Source: Heterodera schachtii (taxonomy: Eukaryota > Nematoda > Chromadorea > Rhabditida > Heteroderidae). Taken from it: a stretch of 64,000 nt of DNA. Position numbers and translations under genes: made by a program. Shown piece by piece: positions 12,356 through 24,189 of the stretch (position 1 is its first letter; every line of letters begins with the position of its first letter). The stretch lies in the NCBI GenBank assembly GCA_023374025.1, contig SIJG01000021.1:58237-122236 (forward strand), written 5' to 3'. The notes under the pieces were generated by a model that had not been told where the DNA came from, did no database searches, and was given only the letters and a program-made list of their open reading frames with translations.

Positions 12356-12480
12356 TCACAACCCTCCCTCTGCTGGGTGTAGCCAAACTGAACATGCCGC
12401 TGTTTGAACATCTTGGCAAACTTCTCCATTGTCATCAAGTTCAAAATATGCTCGTCGATCAGTCCATTCGCTTCCGCTGT
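12356..12480 (-). pseudogene. POU-specific-domain-like fragment, left copy
   Basis: The minus-strand frame reads LMTMEKFAKMFKQRHVQFGY followed by TQQ. This fits the first helices of the POU-specific DNA-binding domain, whose family pattern is FAKxFKQRRIxLGFTQ. The rest of the domain and the homeodomain are absent: the frame continues into arm sequence without resemblance. A TAA lies upstream in this frame behind a possible donor AAAAG-gtaagg. Likely a captured transcription-factor gene fragment. Confidence 0.6.
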
Positions 12481-12649
12481 CCCTTACCTCTTCTGCTGAA
12501 CACTGCACCTCTTCCCTCTGCTCCATCATCCCCGCAGCCGTGCCAATTCCGTCCAAATATTTTCTTGTTGTGTATTTTGTTGTTTGCCATGGTGTCTTTT
12601 TGTTAAAAATGCCACTGTTTAAAATACCAATTTTGTGTTGATTTAAGTA

Positions 12650-13070
12650 TCAAAAAAGTTAGCATCGAAAATTCTTGAATGGAAATGTTCCGCTATTTTT
12701 GGAAAGTATTTGACTAATTAAATTATATTTCAGTTCTCCAATGGGATGGCCTGGTAGATCAGACGGAAAGAGAAGTTTTTTTTTCAAATTAGCAAATTTT
12801 TTGGATTGGATTTGAACAGAATAAAGACTGTAATTTTACTTGAATATTTGTGCCCCTTACAAAGAATTGTAACGCAATGGCTAAATGATGTCACAATCAT
12901 TTAAATGTCATAGAAGACTCATTTAAGTTTAGCTACCTAAAAAGGCAGAAAAAAATCGCAAAATAGGCATCAAATAGGCACAAAAATCCTCAAATAGGCA
13001 CTAAAATAGGCAAATAAAATTTTTTTTTATTAACGAATTTTGGCAGTAAACAAATAAAAAATTGATCATT
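12650..13070. other. AT-rich spacer with AAATAGGCA words
   Basis: Contains the end of the left arm (to about 12803) and a purine-rich tract of repeated AAATAGGCA words at 12930-13015, similar in style to tracts at 56215-56400 and 62485-62560. No gene. Confidence 0.4.
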
Positions 13071-13071
13071 T

Positions 13072-13440
13072 CTAACTGTTGCAATTACAAATCAGATATT
13101 TTTCGAGATTTTCCGGTGTAAAACTCATGCGATTGTCTGCCAAAATATTTTTGTATGCCGGAAATGAACGCTCAACTTCGCAAGATTGAATGGGCGCATA
13201 TTTGAACACTGCCATGACGTTCGGTGGTAGCTGAATTTGAACACGCTCTCCATGAAGCACCATCCCAATTTCCTAAAATTATAGTTAAAAATAATCCCTA
13301 TCTGTACACCCGACCAAAATTCTATCAAATCCCGGGTTATTTCGAAAAACATTGTTAAACTTTTCTTGAATCAACTTTCCAACACTGCCAGGAACCAATT
13401 TCAGTTCATTGCCAACATCGCTTACTACATATGTCCAAAC
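13072..13440 (-). pseudogene. hAT transposase C-terminal fragment
   Basis: The last exon (13272-13072) encodes FKYAPIQSCEVERSFPAYKN, then ILADNRMSFTPENLEKYL and a stop. This is the signature of the hAT C-terminal dimerisation domain (aPIxSxxvERsFS-yKxil-DNR). An upstream exon (13440 to about 13318) starts after acceptor TTTTCTAG with VWTYVVSDVGNELKLVPGSV and ends near a GT-rich donor; an intron with acceptor ATTTTAG separates the two. N-terminal BED finger and catalytic parts are not seen. hAT transposases cut at sites giving 8-bp duplications, the size found around seven MITEs in this window. Confidence 0.75.
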
Positions 13441-13739
13441 CTAGAAAATGGAAATTCAAAATAGCGAGTTTTTTTCCTCTAAATAGTTTCGAGGTTTTAT
13501 ACATATTTACTTATTTGTGATTTTATACATATAATTTTGATATCATACGGAAAAACACTTTCAAATGTAAAATAAATAAATAAAAATTAATCATATTAAA
13601 TATTATATTAAATTTAATTTCTGTCTATGTTCTTTGGTGTTTTTAGACTAAAAATGACTTTTTAATTGCCAAAATTATTTCTCTTTTAATCGTTCTCTTA
13701 ATGTTCATCATTTGTCAATTGTCAACAACTGATCAAGCG

Positions 13740-13980
13740 TAAATTTTTTTAGTGAACCCTTACAGAATTGAATCTCGGGATGGCGGAAATTGCGAGAATG
13801 GGTGAAAAAATAAACTAAAATTGGATGAAATTTGAATTTTTTTTTATAAAATTGGGAATCTGAATTGACAGCATTCTCATCTGTTACACGGCCATGCTTC
13901 AACGAGGCGATCATTTGGACAGAAGCGGAAATTCAAAAATCAAAAGAAAATTCATCATTGGCGCTAAAATGGTAAATTTA
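13740..13980 (+). other. Second copy of the unknown fragment at 3530-3850
   Basis: Same order and orientation as the 3.5-kb copy, with substitutions. Frames and role are unresolved. Confidence 0.35.
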
Positions 13981-14052
13981 GGGGTAATACCAAATTAAAA
14001 TTACATATTAACTCCCCAGGAAAATTCGATTGAGAAAGAATGTGTGTAAAAG

Positions 14053-14220
14053 ATGCCAAAGGGTGGCAACAAAAATGGCACAATAATTTGGCGCGCCATT
14101 AAAATTCGCACAGTGCCAAGGCAAACGAAAAATGACAAAGGAAAATCCATCATTTTGGAGTCATCAATTGCATCTAAAAAATCGTTTGAATTTTTTTTAT
14201 TAATGTTAAGCAAAGTAAAT
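14053..14220 (+). other. Possible small coding exon
   Basis: One frame from MPKGGNKNGTIIWRAIKIRT through PRQTKNDKGKSIILES to a TAA is basic and uses codons like the nearby real exons. I do not recognise it; it could be a 5' exon of the gene at 14445-15127 or a chance frame. Confidence 0.3.
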
Positions 14221-14444
14221 TAAATCTTAGTGAATTTTTTAATTCTAAAATTATTTATTCCAACAAAAAATTATAATAAAAAAATTGGAAATTATTTGTG
14301 CCATCCGTTTGGTGCAGGACAGCGCAAATTTTCTGTGCTTTTTTCTTTGAATCAAACTGCTGAGCCATTCACGCGCTTTTCATCGGTGGAAAATGGTGAA
14401 AATATTATTTAATAAATTTTAATGGCATTCTCCGCTTTCTCAAA

Positions 14445-15127
14445 ATGCCATTCTCAGATTTCGATGGCCGTGCCATGCAAAATGATTTCCTCCGTTCAAA
14501 TGGTCCGTCTTTTTTGGCGGATTATGCCGAACTTTGGCTTCTTGGAATTGACATGCTGCCGATGGCACACCAAACAGAAGAGCAAAGAGAACAGCTGAAG
14601 ATGAAGCTGTTCATCCACCGCAGCTCCAAATGCTCCATGGAAGCATGGGTAGAAAAACAATCCAATCAGAAGGGACCCGATTTTTAGGGATTTATCTAAG
14701 AATTATTTTTTTCTGGGCTTTATGGAAATATAACATTTCATAACTATTTTCCCATTTTAGTTATTTGATCAAATTTAATTCCTTTAAGTTTGTCCAACTG
14801 TTGGATTCCGGTGGACTGTCCGATCCGAAAATGCCATTCGACGGTTCGGTGTGCATACCGAATCCGATGGAAAAAGAATATGAAAGGTAAAAACAAAAGT
14901 GACTATTTTTAAGGACAAAAATAATTAGTAAACATTTTTTTTATTTAAACTTATTTCCATTATTTCTAATGAATTATTATATATTTGTTAATGAACTGTA
15001 TTATCGACATTTTTTCATGAATTTTCAATAAAATATTTAGTTTTCGTCTTTTTTTTAATTGTGGTTATCTACCAAACTCTGGTGAATCAGGTTCGGCGTG
15101 CTATCCGACGGAAGAGGAATATGAAAG
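14445..15127 (+). CDS. Unrecognised multi-exon gene fragment
   Basis: Exon 1 (up to 14648) encodes DFDGRAMQNDFLRSNGPSFL, AELWLLGIDMLPMAHQTEEQ and SSKCSMEAW, and ends TGG-GTAGAA in phase 0. The next exon (about 14789-14887) starts after TTTAAG with FVQLLDSGGLSDPKMPFDGS and ends EKEYER-GTAAAA. The joint is in frame, which argues for a real gene. A third piece (about 15093-15127) reads SACYPTEEEYER and has the same donor, so it looks like a partial duplicate of the second exon. The product is not recognised. The 3' end is not found: repeats follow. Confidence 0.5.
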
Positions 15128-15274
15128 GTAAAACAAAAGTTGACCATACTGTATATAGCCTAAGCTTCTAGCTTTAAGTTTTTGGTGCCTTTTTTGCCTT
15201 TTTTTGCGATTTTGGTGGATTATACCGGGAACGTAATTTTTGTCCCTTTTTTGACTTTTCATTCCTTTTTTTCG

Positions 15275-15690
15275 TGCCGTTCACCAAGTTGAAGAGTACG
15301 GTAAAAATTATGAAATTAATAAATAAAAATGCATATAGCATTTAAATTAATAATTTGATTTGTTTTTAATTGATTATTAATTTATTAAATGTTAAAATAT
15401 AATTAAATGTAAAACAATTTAATCAAATAATTGCATTATGCGTTTTACATTATTTGTTGCAAATAATAATTTATTCATTATTTAATGAATTTAAATTTAT
15501 GGCAAAGAATTTTGTTTATAAATAGAAACAACAAAAATTGTTCATCCTTAAAAATTTGAACAATTTTGGATTAAGCAAAGCGATGAATAAGCAAAAGAAT
15601 TTTAAAAACAAAATTGTTTTTATTTTCATTTTTTTTTAAATGTGGTTAATGGCACAGATGAAAAAAAAACAAAAATAAAATAAAATGTCG
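15275..15690. repeat. AT-rich dispersed repeat, inverted copy at 58760-59260
   Basis: Shares long matches such as TGCATTATGCGTTTTACATT in inverted orientation with the region upstream of the DUF1647-like gene. No coding content. Confidence 0.6.
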
Positions 15691-15699
15691 GAATGCGCT

Positions 15700-15845
15700 G
15701 CCCGTCAAAATCCCGCTGCGTCGAAATCCCGCCGCGTCGAAATCCCGCTGCGTCGAAATCCCGCCGCGTCGAAATCCCGCCGCGTCATAATCCCGCCGCG
15801 TCGAAATCCCGCCACAGCCAAAATGAGTCGAAATCCCGCCAAATA
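15700..15845. repeat. 15-bp tandem repeat
   Basis: About eight copies of AATCCCGCYGCGTCG, degenerating at the right end. The period of 15 keeps a frame open with an Arg/Ser/Pro-rich peptide, which is not taken as a gene. Confidence 0.85.
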
Positions 15846-15939
15846 AAAAAAAAAAGAAATTTATTTTTTTATAAATGTATTTTTGTGTGTATATTGTATA
15901 TTATATATAAAAATATCATAATAGATTATTTGAGACCTA

Positions 15940-16900
15940 ATGGACCGGAAAAAAATCGAATTTCTTCAAAAATGTCGTAAACGCAAGTTTCTGAACAACG
16001 ACGACGCTGAAAACGCAACAACATCTGATCACTGTGAGCATACCAACAACAACAATGACCGCGATGAAGACCTTGGAGAAAAAAGTGTTATCATCAGCTT
16101 TGAACTCGGAAAAACTCAAAAGGGAGGCAATTGTCTTTGGTCTGAAGGTGTGAAACTTATTTAAAAATAAACCTAATATTAAATTAAGGCTTCCGGTATG
16201 TACTCGAGAAAAAAAACCGGTGGAACTGCTCTGTGAGGAACTGTCCTGCGCGCGTGACAATCACCGACAATAGCGACAACAAAATGAGCGGTTATCTTGG
16301 CAAAAGAGACCATAACCATCTCCCTGAGCCACAAAAACAACAGGTTTGGGATGGTCATTGTTAATTCAAGTCAAGTCTGCTAACAAAATTTAGGCAGAAA
16401 GTCGGCGACAAAAAATACTCCAGTTTGTGAAGGCCGAACCCAGGTTAAAGCCAACAAGGCTTCTGGCTGAGGTGAGGCGTTCAACTGCCGACGAGACGTA
16501 TGTGGCGATGGGATCAGACAACGCACTCAGCTGCATGATGCGTCGTCAGAAGAAGAAAATTTTGGGGAACGTCGACTGTGCCGACCCACTGGCGTTCGTG
16601 ATCCCCGACAAACTGCGGATCAAAAATGGAGAAGAAATTGTGCTCTACGACAGTCGCACTGTCCGAATTGGCGAAAAGGACGTGGTGCTTGTGTTTGGAA
16701 GTGAAAGAGTAATAGCATCAGGGACAAAAAGCGGGTTTAAATGTTCTCTTTTTAGACTTTGAACATTTTGAGCCAAAACAGTGGAACGTGGCATTTGGAT
16801 GGGACTTTCAAGGCATCACCAACAATGTGGAAACAGTGCTTCGTTGTGGGAGCGTCTGTCAATCACCGAATGTGCATTGGAGTCTGGAGTCTCCTGCCAA
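15940..16900 (+). pseudogene. FLYWCH-finger MULE transposase, 3'-truncated
   Basis: Four exons join in frame: 15940-16147, 16189-16343, 16394-16708 and 16756-16900. Exon 2 encodes a FLYWCH-type zinc finger (FRYVLEKKNRWNCSVRNCPA, then KRDHNHLPE, with the C-x-C-x-HxH order). Exon 3 encodes the linker ending EEIVLYDSRTVRIGEKDVVL and VFGSER. Exon 4 begins TLNILSQNSGTWHLDGTFKA, with the first catalytic Asp context (LDGTFK) of the MULE DDE domain. Coding then stops abruptly at CTCCTGCC, where the right inverted-repeat arm begins, so the rest of the catalytic core is missing. The start is the first ATG of a frame with no upstream splice site. MULE transposases move DNA with 9-11 bp duplications; one such element lies at 57124-58184. 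Confidence 0.8.
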
Positions 16901-16902
16901 AA

Positions 16903-18282
16903 AATTTGCTAATTTGAAAAAAAACTTCTCTTTCCGTCTGATCTACCAGGTCATCCCATTGGAGAACTGAAATATAATTTAATTAGTCAAATACTTTACA
17001 AAAATAGCGGAACATTTCGATTCAAGAATTTTCGATGCTAACTTTTTTGATACTTAAATCAACACAAAATTGGTATTTTAAACAGTGGCATTTTTAACAA
17101 AAAGACACCATGGCAAACAACAAAATACACAACAAGAAAAATTTGGACGGAATTGGCACGGCTGCGGGGATGATGGAGCAGAGGGAAGAGGAGCAGTGTT
17201 CAGCAGAAAAGGTAAGGGACAGCGGAAGCGAATGGACTGATCGACAAGCATATTTTGAACTTGATGACAATGGAGAAGTTTGCCAAGATGTTCAAACAGC
17301 GGCATGTTCAGTTTGGCTACACCCAGCAGAGGGAGGGTTGTGAGACAGCAAGTAAAAGAATGTTTTGTGACATTTCGAATGATCGTGACATTTAGCCTGA
17401 TTTTTGAATTTACACATCGTAATTGTTTTTATTCGTTCGATATTTTAAAAATTTCAGTGGAATTTATTTCACATTCTTTTCAAGAGTCCATTCCTCGAAT
17501 CTTGGCAAATAATGATAACATTTAAAATATTAATTAGGTCATTTTTTATTCATTTTCATTGCGTTACAACTTTATTGCGCTTTTTTTTTTAATGCCAAGC
17601 CTTCCTAATGAGAAAGGATTTAGAAGTAGCCTCATTAATTTGTACAAAATTGAGAATCACTGTTAATTGCCAGTAAAAAAGTGGGACAAATAAAAGAATG
17701 TTACGTGCGTCTACAAAGTTTACTCATAATTATGGGCCCAAATACTATAAGTCAACTAAACTAAAATAAATGATCTTTGTTTCAATAAACTATTATTCTA
17801 TTCAATTCTAAAAAATTTATTATTTTAACATACTTAGGCAAAATTTTTTTACCTTTTAGTGATCAAACTTTTTGTAATTTTTGTTAAATTTCCTAAAAAC
17901 TTAAAGGCTAGCGGAGGCTAAAACAAAAGCAGTGTGAATGCGAATTTCAAATTTTTTTGGAAACTGCTTCTCAATTACGAAAACCTCAAACATTTAAGGC
18001 ATTTGATTACATTTATTTTGTTCGAGTTTAAGTGCATCAATTTTGGTTAACCATAGCAACGAGAATAAAAATTTAATTTTATTAGCCAAATATTATGTTT
18101 GATAGGGTCAAATTTCACTGATTGATGGAGCTGTTCCTGTTCCGCCATGCCGAATATGAACGGCTTTACAATTGCACGGCGTTTCCCATTGACTCCGTCC
18201 CATTTGAGCGACGGCGGCAATTTGTGGCCGGAGGAATTGCCAAATGCGTACTCTGTGCCATTTATTATGTGAGTAATCAATT
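16903..18282. repeat. Right arm of large inverted repeat
   Basis: Reverse complement of the left arm (10390-12803) without the LINE-like insertion. It starts directly after the truncated MULE transposase and runs through the second POU-like fragment and the 5' flank of Srt copy C into its exon 1. Confidence 0.9.
17215..17343 (+). pseudogene. POU-specific-domain-like fragment, right copy
   Basis: Same sequence as the left-arm copy, on the plus strand: LMTMEKFAKMFKQRHVQFGY then TQQ. It breaks off at the same point. Confidence 0.6.
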
Positions 18283-20527
18283 TGAGCGGTGCCGAAAGGA
18301 GCCGCCGGGGAAAAATTTCAAGATTAATTATGAGTTGTTAATAGCTTTTTATCAGAATTTGTTGTCAAAATTTTTAATAGGATTGGATAATCAAAATTAA
18401 TACATATATAAGTAATATTACACTTTGGAAATATGCCATTCCCAACAAATCACTGGTGCACATAACATTAAGGTATCAATAACTTTTTTTTTCGCAAATA
18501 TAATTATAATTTATAATTCATGACTTCTGAAGAGTCTTTTCTCACCAAACAAAAAACAGTTAAATTGCCTTAGGTTCTGTATGTGCCGTGCATGTACTCC
18601 ATTTGGAAACATTTTCACGAAAACTCCTGCTACAAACTGCTCTTCTACATCGGCATCACTGACCTGGGCATTTTGTGGATTCTCGGCTTCTTCAGCGGTT
18701 GGCTTAGTTTGAGCGGCGCCGTTTTCTGCTCGAGTCCCACACTGATGTATTTGGTCGGCGTGGCGGTGACAGGTACAGTAGGGTTGGCGCCGGGGGTGGG
18801 CTACGGTGTCGGGGTGGGACCCTCAGATTTTTTTCGTCCTCGTTTTTCTATCGCTGGAACTGGGATTCCCGCGCCCATCCCCGCCGAGTATGGACATAAA
18901 AATACATCCCTAAATGAAAATTTTTTCTAATTCTTTAAAAAATATTTTGGCCTCAGTGAAAACCACCTCTACTGCGAATTTTTTAAAAATCATTTTAAAT
19001 TAATTTCATTAAGATTTCTCGATTACCGAGTCGAGAATTTCTCAGGTTTTTTAGGTCTCGGTTCTCGTACCGTTTCTCGGGGTCATTTCTCGGTTCCCGT
19101 ATCATTTCGCGGTGTTCATTTCTCGGTCTCGTTTCTCAGTAAAAATCATTTCTCGCACACCCCTATTGATATGGACACGCAATTAATTTTTAATTTCTCT
19201 CAATTTAAGCTCTTTGGATTGCTGAAAGTTCCGCAGATTTGGTAATTAATATAAAAAACAATCTCATCATAGCGATAGTAATTAAGCAGTAATTAGGTGT
19301 TGGCACTGAATCGCTGTCTCGAATTCGGGTTTGCCAAACTGTGCCGTCTTTTGTTCTTCGGTCATCGCATTTACGCATGGTTCTTCGCCTGTTCCCTGTA
19401 CGCCCTCGGCTGGGCCGTATTCATCAAACCACTTCTGTACAGCAGCCTTTTCTTCAACTGGTTCTTCGATCCGTTCGTTGGTTATCCCACGGCTGATGAG
19501 CAACAACAGCGCGAGGAAGTGGGCATTAAAAAGTTTAAAAAGTGCCAAAATGGATGCTAATCTATAAAATCCCAAAATGGAAGCAAAAAACTAAAAAGCC
19601 TTAACTAAATGTGAAATAACGTGTAATGAAAACTAAGTCAAAACATTTAAAATTGCATAAGAGAATTTTTATAAAAGCAAAATTCCAAACATTTCACTGG
19701 TACAGCCTAAAAAGTTTTTGTGAAATATATAATTTAAGTACGAACATTGGCTGCACCCCGTGCACAATAGTATGGTGGCATTTCTGAGTCCGTTTATTTA
19801 TTTGGTGTTTGCCCTTAAACTTTTCTACGATGTTCGGGCGAATCGCAGAGAGTTTGGCGTTTTGGTTTCCGAATTGGATTCAGCACAAATACGGGTCATT
19901 ATTCATTTTTTTTAATAGTAAAACTAAAAATTTGTCGAAAAGAATAAATGTTTTGGATTTGGAAATTTAAATTCTTTTCATTTCAAATTGTTTTTTTTCT
20001 TACATATTTAGATATTTATCCAAATTCTACTCAAAACCTTAATCTTTTTCTCTTAAATAATTTTTTAAAATTAATTTAATTTGTTTTTTAAATCAATTTA
20101 TTTACTTGTTTTTAGATATTTGTCCAAGTTATGCTGATCTCCTCAATGAATTTGTTCGGAAGCTCTCTTTACGTATATTTTCAAAGCCACGAAGTTGCCC
20201 AATGGATGCTTTTTCTTGCTGAGTTTATCTGGTCAAAAATAAGTTCAATGAAAAAGCAACTCCAATTTTTGAATTTAGGTTACATATACATGGTAAGGCA
20301 ATTTAACAGCGTTTTAACACGCCAAAATATTTGCATTGAGGAACTTTTTAAAAATTAGGAACAATTTTTGGTTAATTTGAGGCTTTCCACCTGTCATTTA
20401 TTTGACGCTAAACAAAACAATCCGCACGGACTGCCGCCTGCTGTACATGAAACTGTTCAACCGACACCGTATCGGCCATATTGGAGGGGTTACTGTCGTC
20501 CGACCCATTTTAAACCCATCCAACTGA
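18125..20527 (+). pseudogene. Srt chemoreceptor copy C, six exons
   Basis: Exon 1 18125-18268 (MELFLFRHAEYERLYNC..., donor GTGAGT); exon 2 18574-18777 (VLYVPCMYSIWKHFHENSCY, donor ACA-GTAGGG); exon 3 19297-19518 (LALNRCLE ... WFFDP); exon 4 19739-19894; exon 5 20116-20231 (IFVQVMLIS ... AEFIW); exon 6 20359-20527 (GFPPVIYLTLNKTIR). Introns 1-4 are phase 0 and exons 1-5 are open, giving the full 7TM layout. In exon 6 the codon before GFPP is TGA (copies D and F have TCA and CCA). If the exon 5/6 joint is as modelled, this is a stop inside the last TM segment. The exon 4 donor is GTCATT. The intron between exons 1 and 2 carries a degenerate GC hairpin. The gene is nearly complete but probably non-functional. 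Confidence 0.75.
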
Positions 20528-20605
20528 ACTGTTCAACCGATGAATTCTTGAAGATTGAGCAAAATAAGCTGAAAAGAAATTCAGTGTGACAAAAATTACA
20601 ACATT

Positions 20606-23600
20606 GACAATGAGTTACAACTTATTGACATTGGGTTAAATTCATTGACATTGAGTTACAATTCATTGATATTGGGTAACAATTTATTGACATTGGGTTA
20701 CAATTCATTGACATTGAGTTACAATTCATTGATATTGGGTTACAATTCATTGACATTGGGTTACAATTTATTGATATTGGGTTACAATTCATTGATATTG
20801 GGTTACAATTCATTGACATTGGGTTACAATTTATTGATATTGGGTTACAATTCATTGACATTGGGTTACAATTCATTGACATTGAGTTACAATTCATTGA
20901 TATTGGGTTACAATTCATTGATATTGGGTTACAATTCATTGATATTGAGTTACAATTCATTGACATTGAGTTACAATTTATTGACATTGGGTTACAATTC
21001 ATTGACATTGGGTTACAATTCATTGACATTGAGTTACAATTCATTGATATTGGGTTACAATTCATTGATATTGGGTTACAATTCATTGATATTGAGTTAC
21101 AATTCATTGACATTGAGTTACAATTCATTGATATTGGGTTACAATTCATTGATATTGAGTTACATTCTTGATATTGGGTTACAATTTATTGACATTGGGT
21201 TACAATTCATTGACATTGAGTTACAATTCATTGATATTGGGTTACAATTCATTGATATTGGGTTACAATTCATTGATATTGAGTTACAATTCATTGACAT
21301 TGAGTTACAATTTATTGATATTGGATTACAACTTATTGACATTGGGTTACAATTCATTGACATTGGGTTACAATTCATTGATATTGAGTTATAATTCATT
21401 GACATTGAGTTACAATTCATTGATATTGGGTTACAATTCATTGATATTGGGTTACAATTCATTGATATTGGGTTACAATTCATTGATATTGGGTTACAAT
21501 TCATTGATATTGGGTAACAATTTATTGACATTGGGTTACAATTTATTGACATTGGGTTACAATTCATTGATATTGAGTTATAATTCATTGACATTGAGTT
21601 ACAATTCATTGATATTGGGTTACAATTCATTGATATTGGGTTACAATTCATTGATATTGGGTTACAATTCATTGATATTGGGTTACAATTCATTGATATT
21701 GGGTTACAATTCATTGATATTGGATTACAATTTATTGATATTGGATTACAATTTATTGATATTGGATTTCAACTTATAGACATTGAGTTACAATTCATTG
21801 ACATTGGGTTACAATTCATTGATATTGGGTAACAATTTATTGACATTGGGTTACAATTCATTGATATTGGGTAACAATTTATTGACATTGGGTTACAATT
21901 CATTGACATTGAGTTACAATTCATTGATATTGGGTTACAATTCATTGACATTGAGTTACAATTTATTGATATTGGATTACAATTCATTGACATTGGGTTA
22001 CAATTTATTGATATTGGGTTACAATTCATTGACATTGGGTTACAATTCATTGACATTGAGTTACAATTCATTGACATTGGGTTACAATTTATTGATATTG
22101 GGTTACAATTCATTGACATTGAGTTACAATTTATTGACATTGGGTTACAATTCATTGACATTGAGTTACAATTCATTGATATTGGGTTACAATTCATTGA
22201 CATTGAGTTACAATTCATTGATATTGGGTTACAATTCATTGACATTGGGTTACAATTTATTGATATTGGGTTACAATTCATTGACATTGGGTTACAATTC
22301 ATTGACATTGAGTTACAATTCATTGACATTGGGTTACAATTTATTGATATTGGGTTACAATTCATTGACATTGAGTTACAATTCATTGACATTGGGTTAC
22401 AATTCATTGACATTGGGTTACAATTTATTGATATTGGGTTACAATTCATTGATATTGGATTACAATTCATTGACATTGGGTTACAATTTATTGATATTGG
22501 GTTACAATTCATTGACATTGGGTTACAATTCATTGACATTGAGTTACAATTCATTGACATTGGGTTACAATTTATTGATATTGGGTTACAATTCATTGAC
22601 ATTGAGTTACAATTTATTGACATTGGGTTACAATTCATTGACATTGAGTTACAATTCATTGATATTGGGTTACAATTCATTGACATTGAGTTACAATTCA
22701 TTGATATTGGGTTACAATTCATTGACATTGGGTTACAATTTATTGATATTGGGTTACAATTCATTGACATTGGGTTACAATTCATTGACATTGAGTTACA
22801 ATTCATTGATATTGGGTTACAATTCATTGATATTGGGTTACAATTCATTGATATTGAGTTACAATTCATTGACATTGAGTTACAATTTATTGACATTGGG
22901 TTACAATTCATTGACATTGGGTTACAATTCATTGACATTGAGTTACAATTCATTGATATTGGGTTACAATTCATTGATATTGGGTTACAATTCATTGATA
23001 TTGAGTTACAATTCATTGACATTGAGTTACAATTCATTGATATTGGGTTACAATTCATTGATATTGAGTTACATTCTTGATATTGGGTTACAATTTATTG
23101 ACATTGGGTTACAATTCATTGACATTGAGTTACAATTCATTGATATTGGGTTACAATTCATTGATATTGGGTTACAATTCATTGATATTGAGTTACAATT
23201 CATTGACATTGAGTTACAATTTATTGATATTGGATTACAACTTATTGACATTGGGTTACAATTCATTGACATTGGGTTACAATTCATTGATATTGAGTTA
23301 TAATTCATTGACATTGAGTTACAATTCATTGATATTGGGTTACAATTCATTGATATTGGGTTACAATTCATTGATATTGGGTTACAATTCATTGATATTG
23401 GGTTACAATTCATTGATATTGGGTAACAATTTATTGACATTGGGTTACAATTTATTGACATTGGGTTACAATTCATTGATATTGAGTTATAATTCATTGA
23501 CATTGAGTTACAATTCATTGATATTGGGTTACAATTCATTGATATTGGGTTACAATTCATTGATATTGGGTTACAATTCATTGATATTGGGTTACAATTC

Positions 23601-24189
23601 ATTGATATTGGGTTACAATTCATTGATATTGGATTACAATTTATTGATATTGGATTACAATTTATTGATATTGGATTTCAACTTATAGACATTGAGTTAC
23701 AATTCATTGACATTGGGTTACAATTCATTGATATTGGGTAACAATTTATTGACATTGGGTTACAATTCATTGACATTGAGTTACAATTCATTGATATTGG
23801 GTTACAATTCATTGATATTGGGTTACAATTCATTGATATTGAGTTACAATTCATTGACATTGAGTTACAATTTATTGATATTGGATTACAACTTATTGAC
23901 ATTGGGTTACAATTTATTGATATTGGTTAACAATTTATTGACATTGGGTTACAATTCATTGATATTGTGTTACAATTCATTGATATTGGGTTACAATTCA
24001 TTGACATTGGGTTACAATTCATTGATATTGAGTTACAATTCATTGATATTGGGTTACAATTCATTGATATTGGGTTACAATTCATTGATATTGGGTAACA
24101 ATTTATTGACATTGGGTTACATTCATTGATATTGAGTTACAATTCATTGATATTGGGTAACAATTTATTGACATTGGGTTACAATTCAT
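20606..24189. repeat. 21-bp satellite array S1
   Basis: About 170 copies of a 21-bp unit (TTACAATTCATTGAYATTGR plus G) start 80 bp after Srt copy C and end abruptly in the truncated retrotransposon. Variable sites are Y (C/T), R (A/G) and CAATTCAT versus CAATTTAT. Because 21 is three times 7, frames stay open for hundreds of codons on both strands (for example up to 506 codons); these are not treated as genes. A block of about 1.07 kb (about 20795-21860) recurs at about 22704-23770 with an offset of 1,909 bp, marked by a shared truncated unit TTACATTCTTGATATTGGG. Confidence 0.97.

Larger units (their letters stand above)
10390..12803. repeat. Left arm of large inverted repeat
   Basis: Reverse-complement partner of 16903-18282. 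It covers Srt exon 1, about 650 bp of its 5' flank, the POU-like fragment and the tract ending near ATCAGACGGAAAGAGAAG. The left arm is about 1 kb longer because of an insertion at about 11221-12198. The arms are nearly identical over long stretches, for example GGCATTTGATTACATTTATT near 18000. Confidence 0.9.

Noticed and set aside
15693..15980. Arg/Ser/Pro-rich 95-codon open frame
   Set aside because: It is a 15-bp tandem repeat whose period keeps the frame open.
20606..24189. CRISPR array
   Set aside because: Units are contiguous 21-mers without unique spacers, in a eukaryotic genome.
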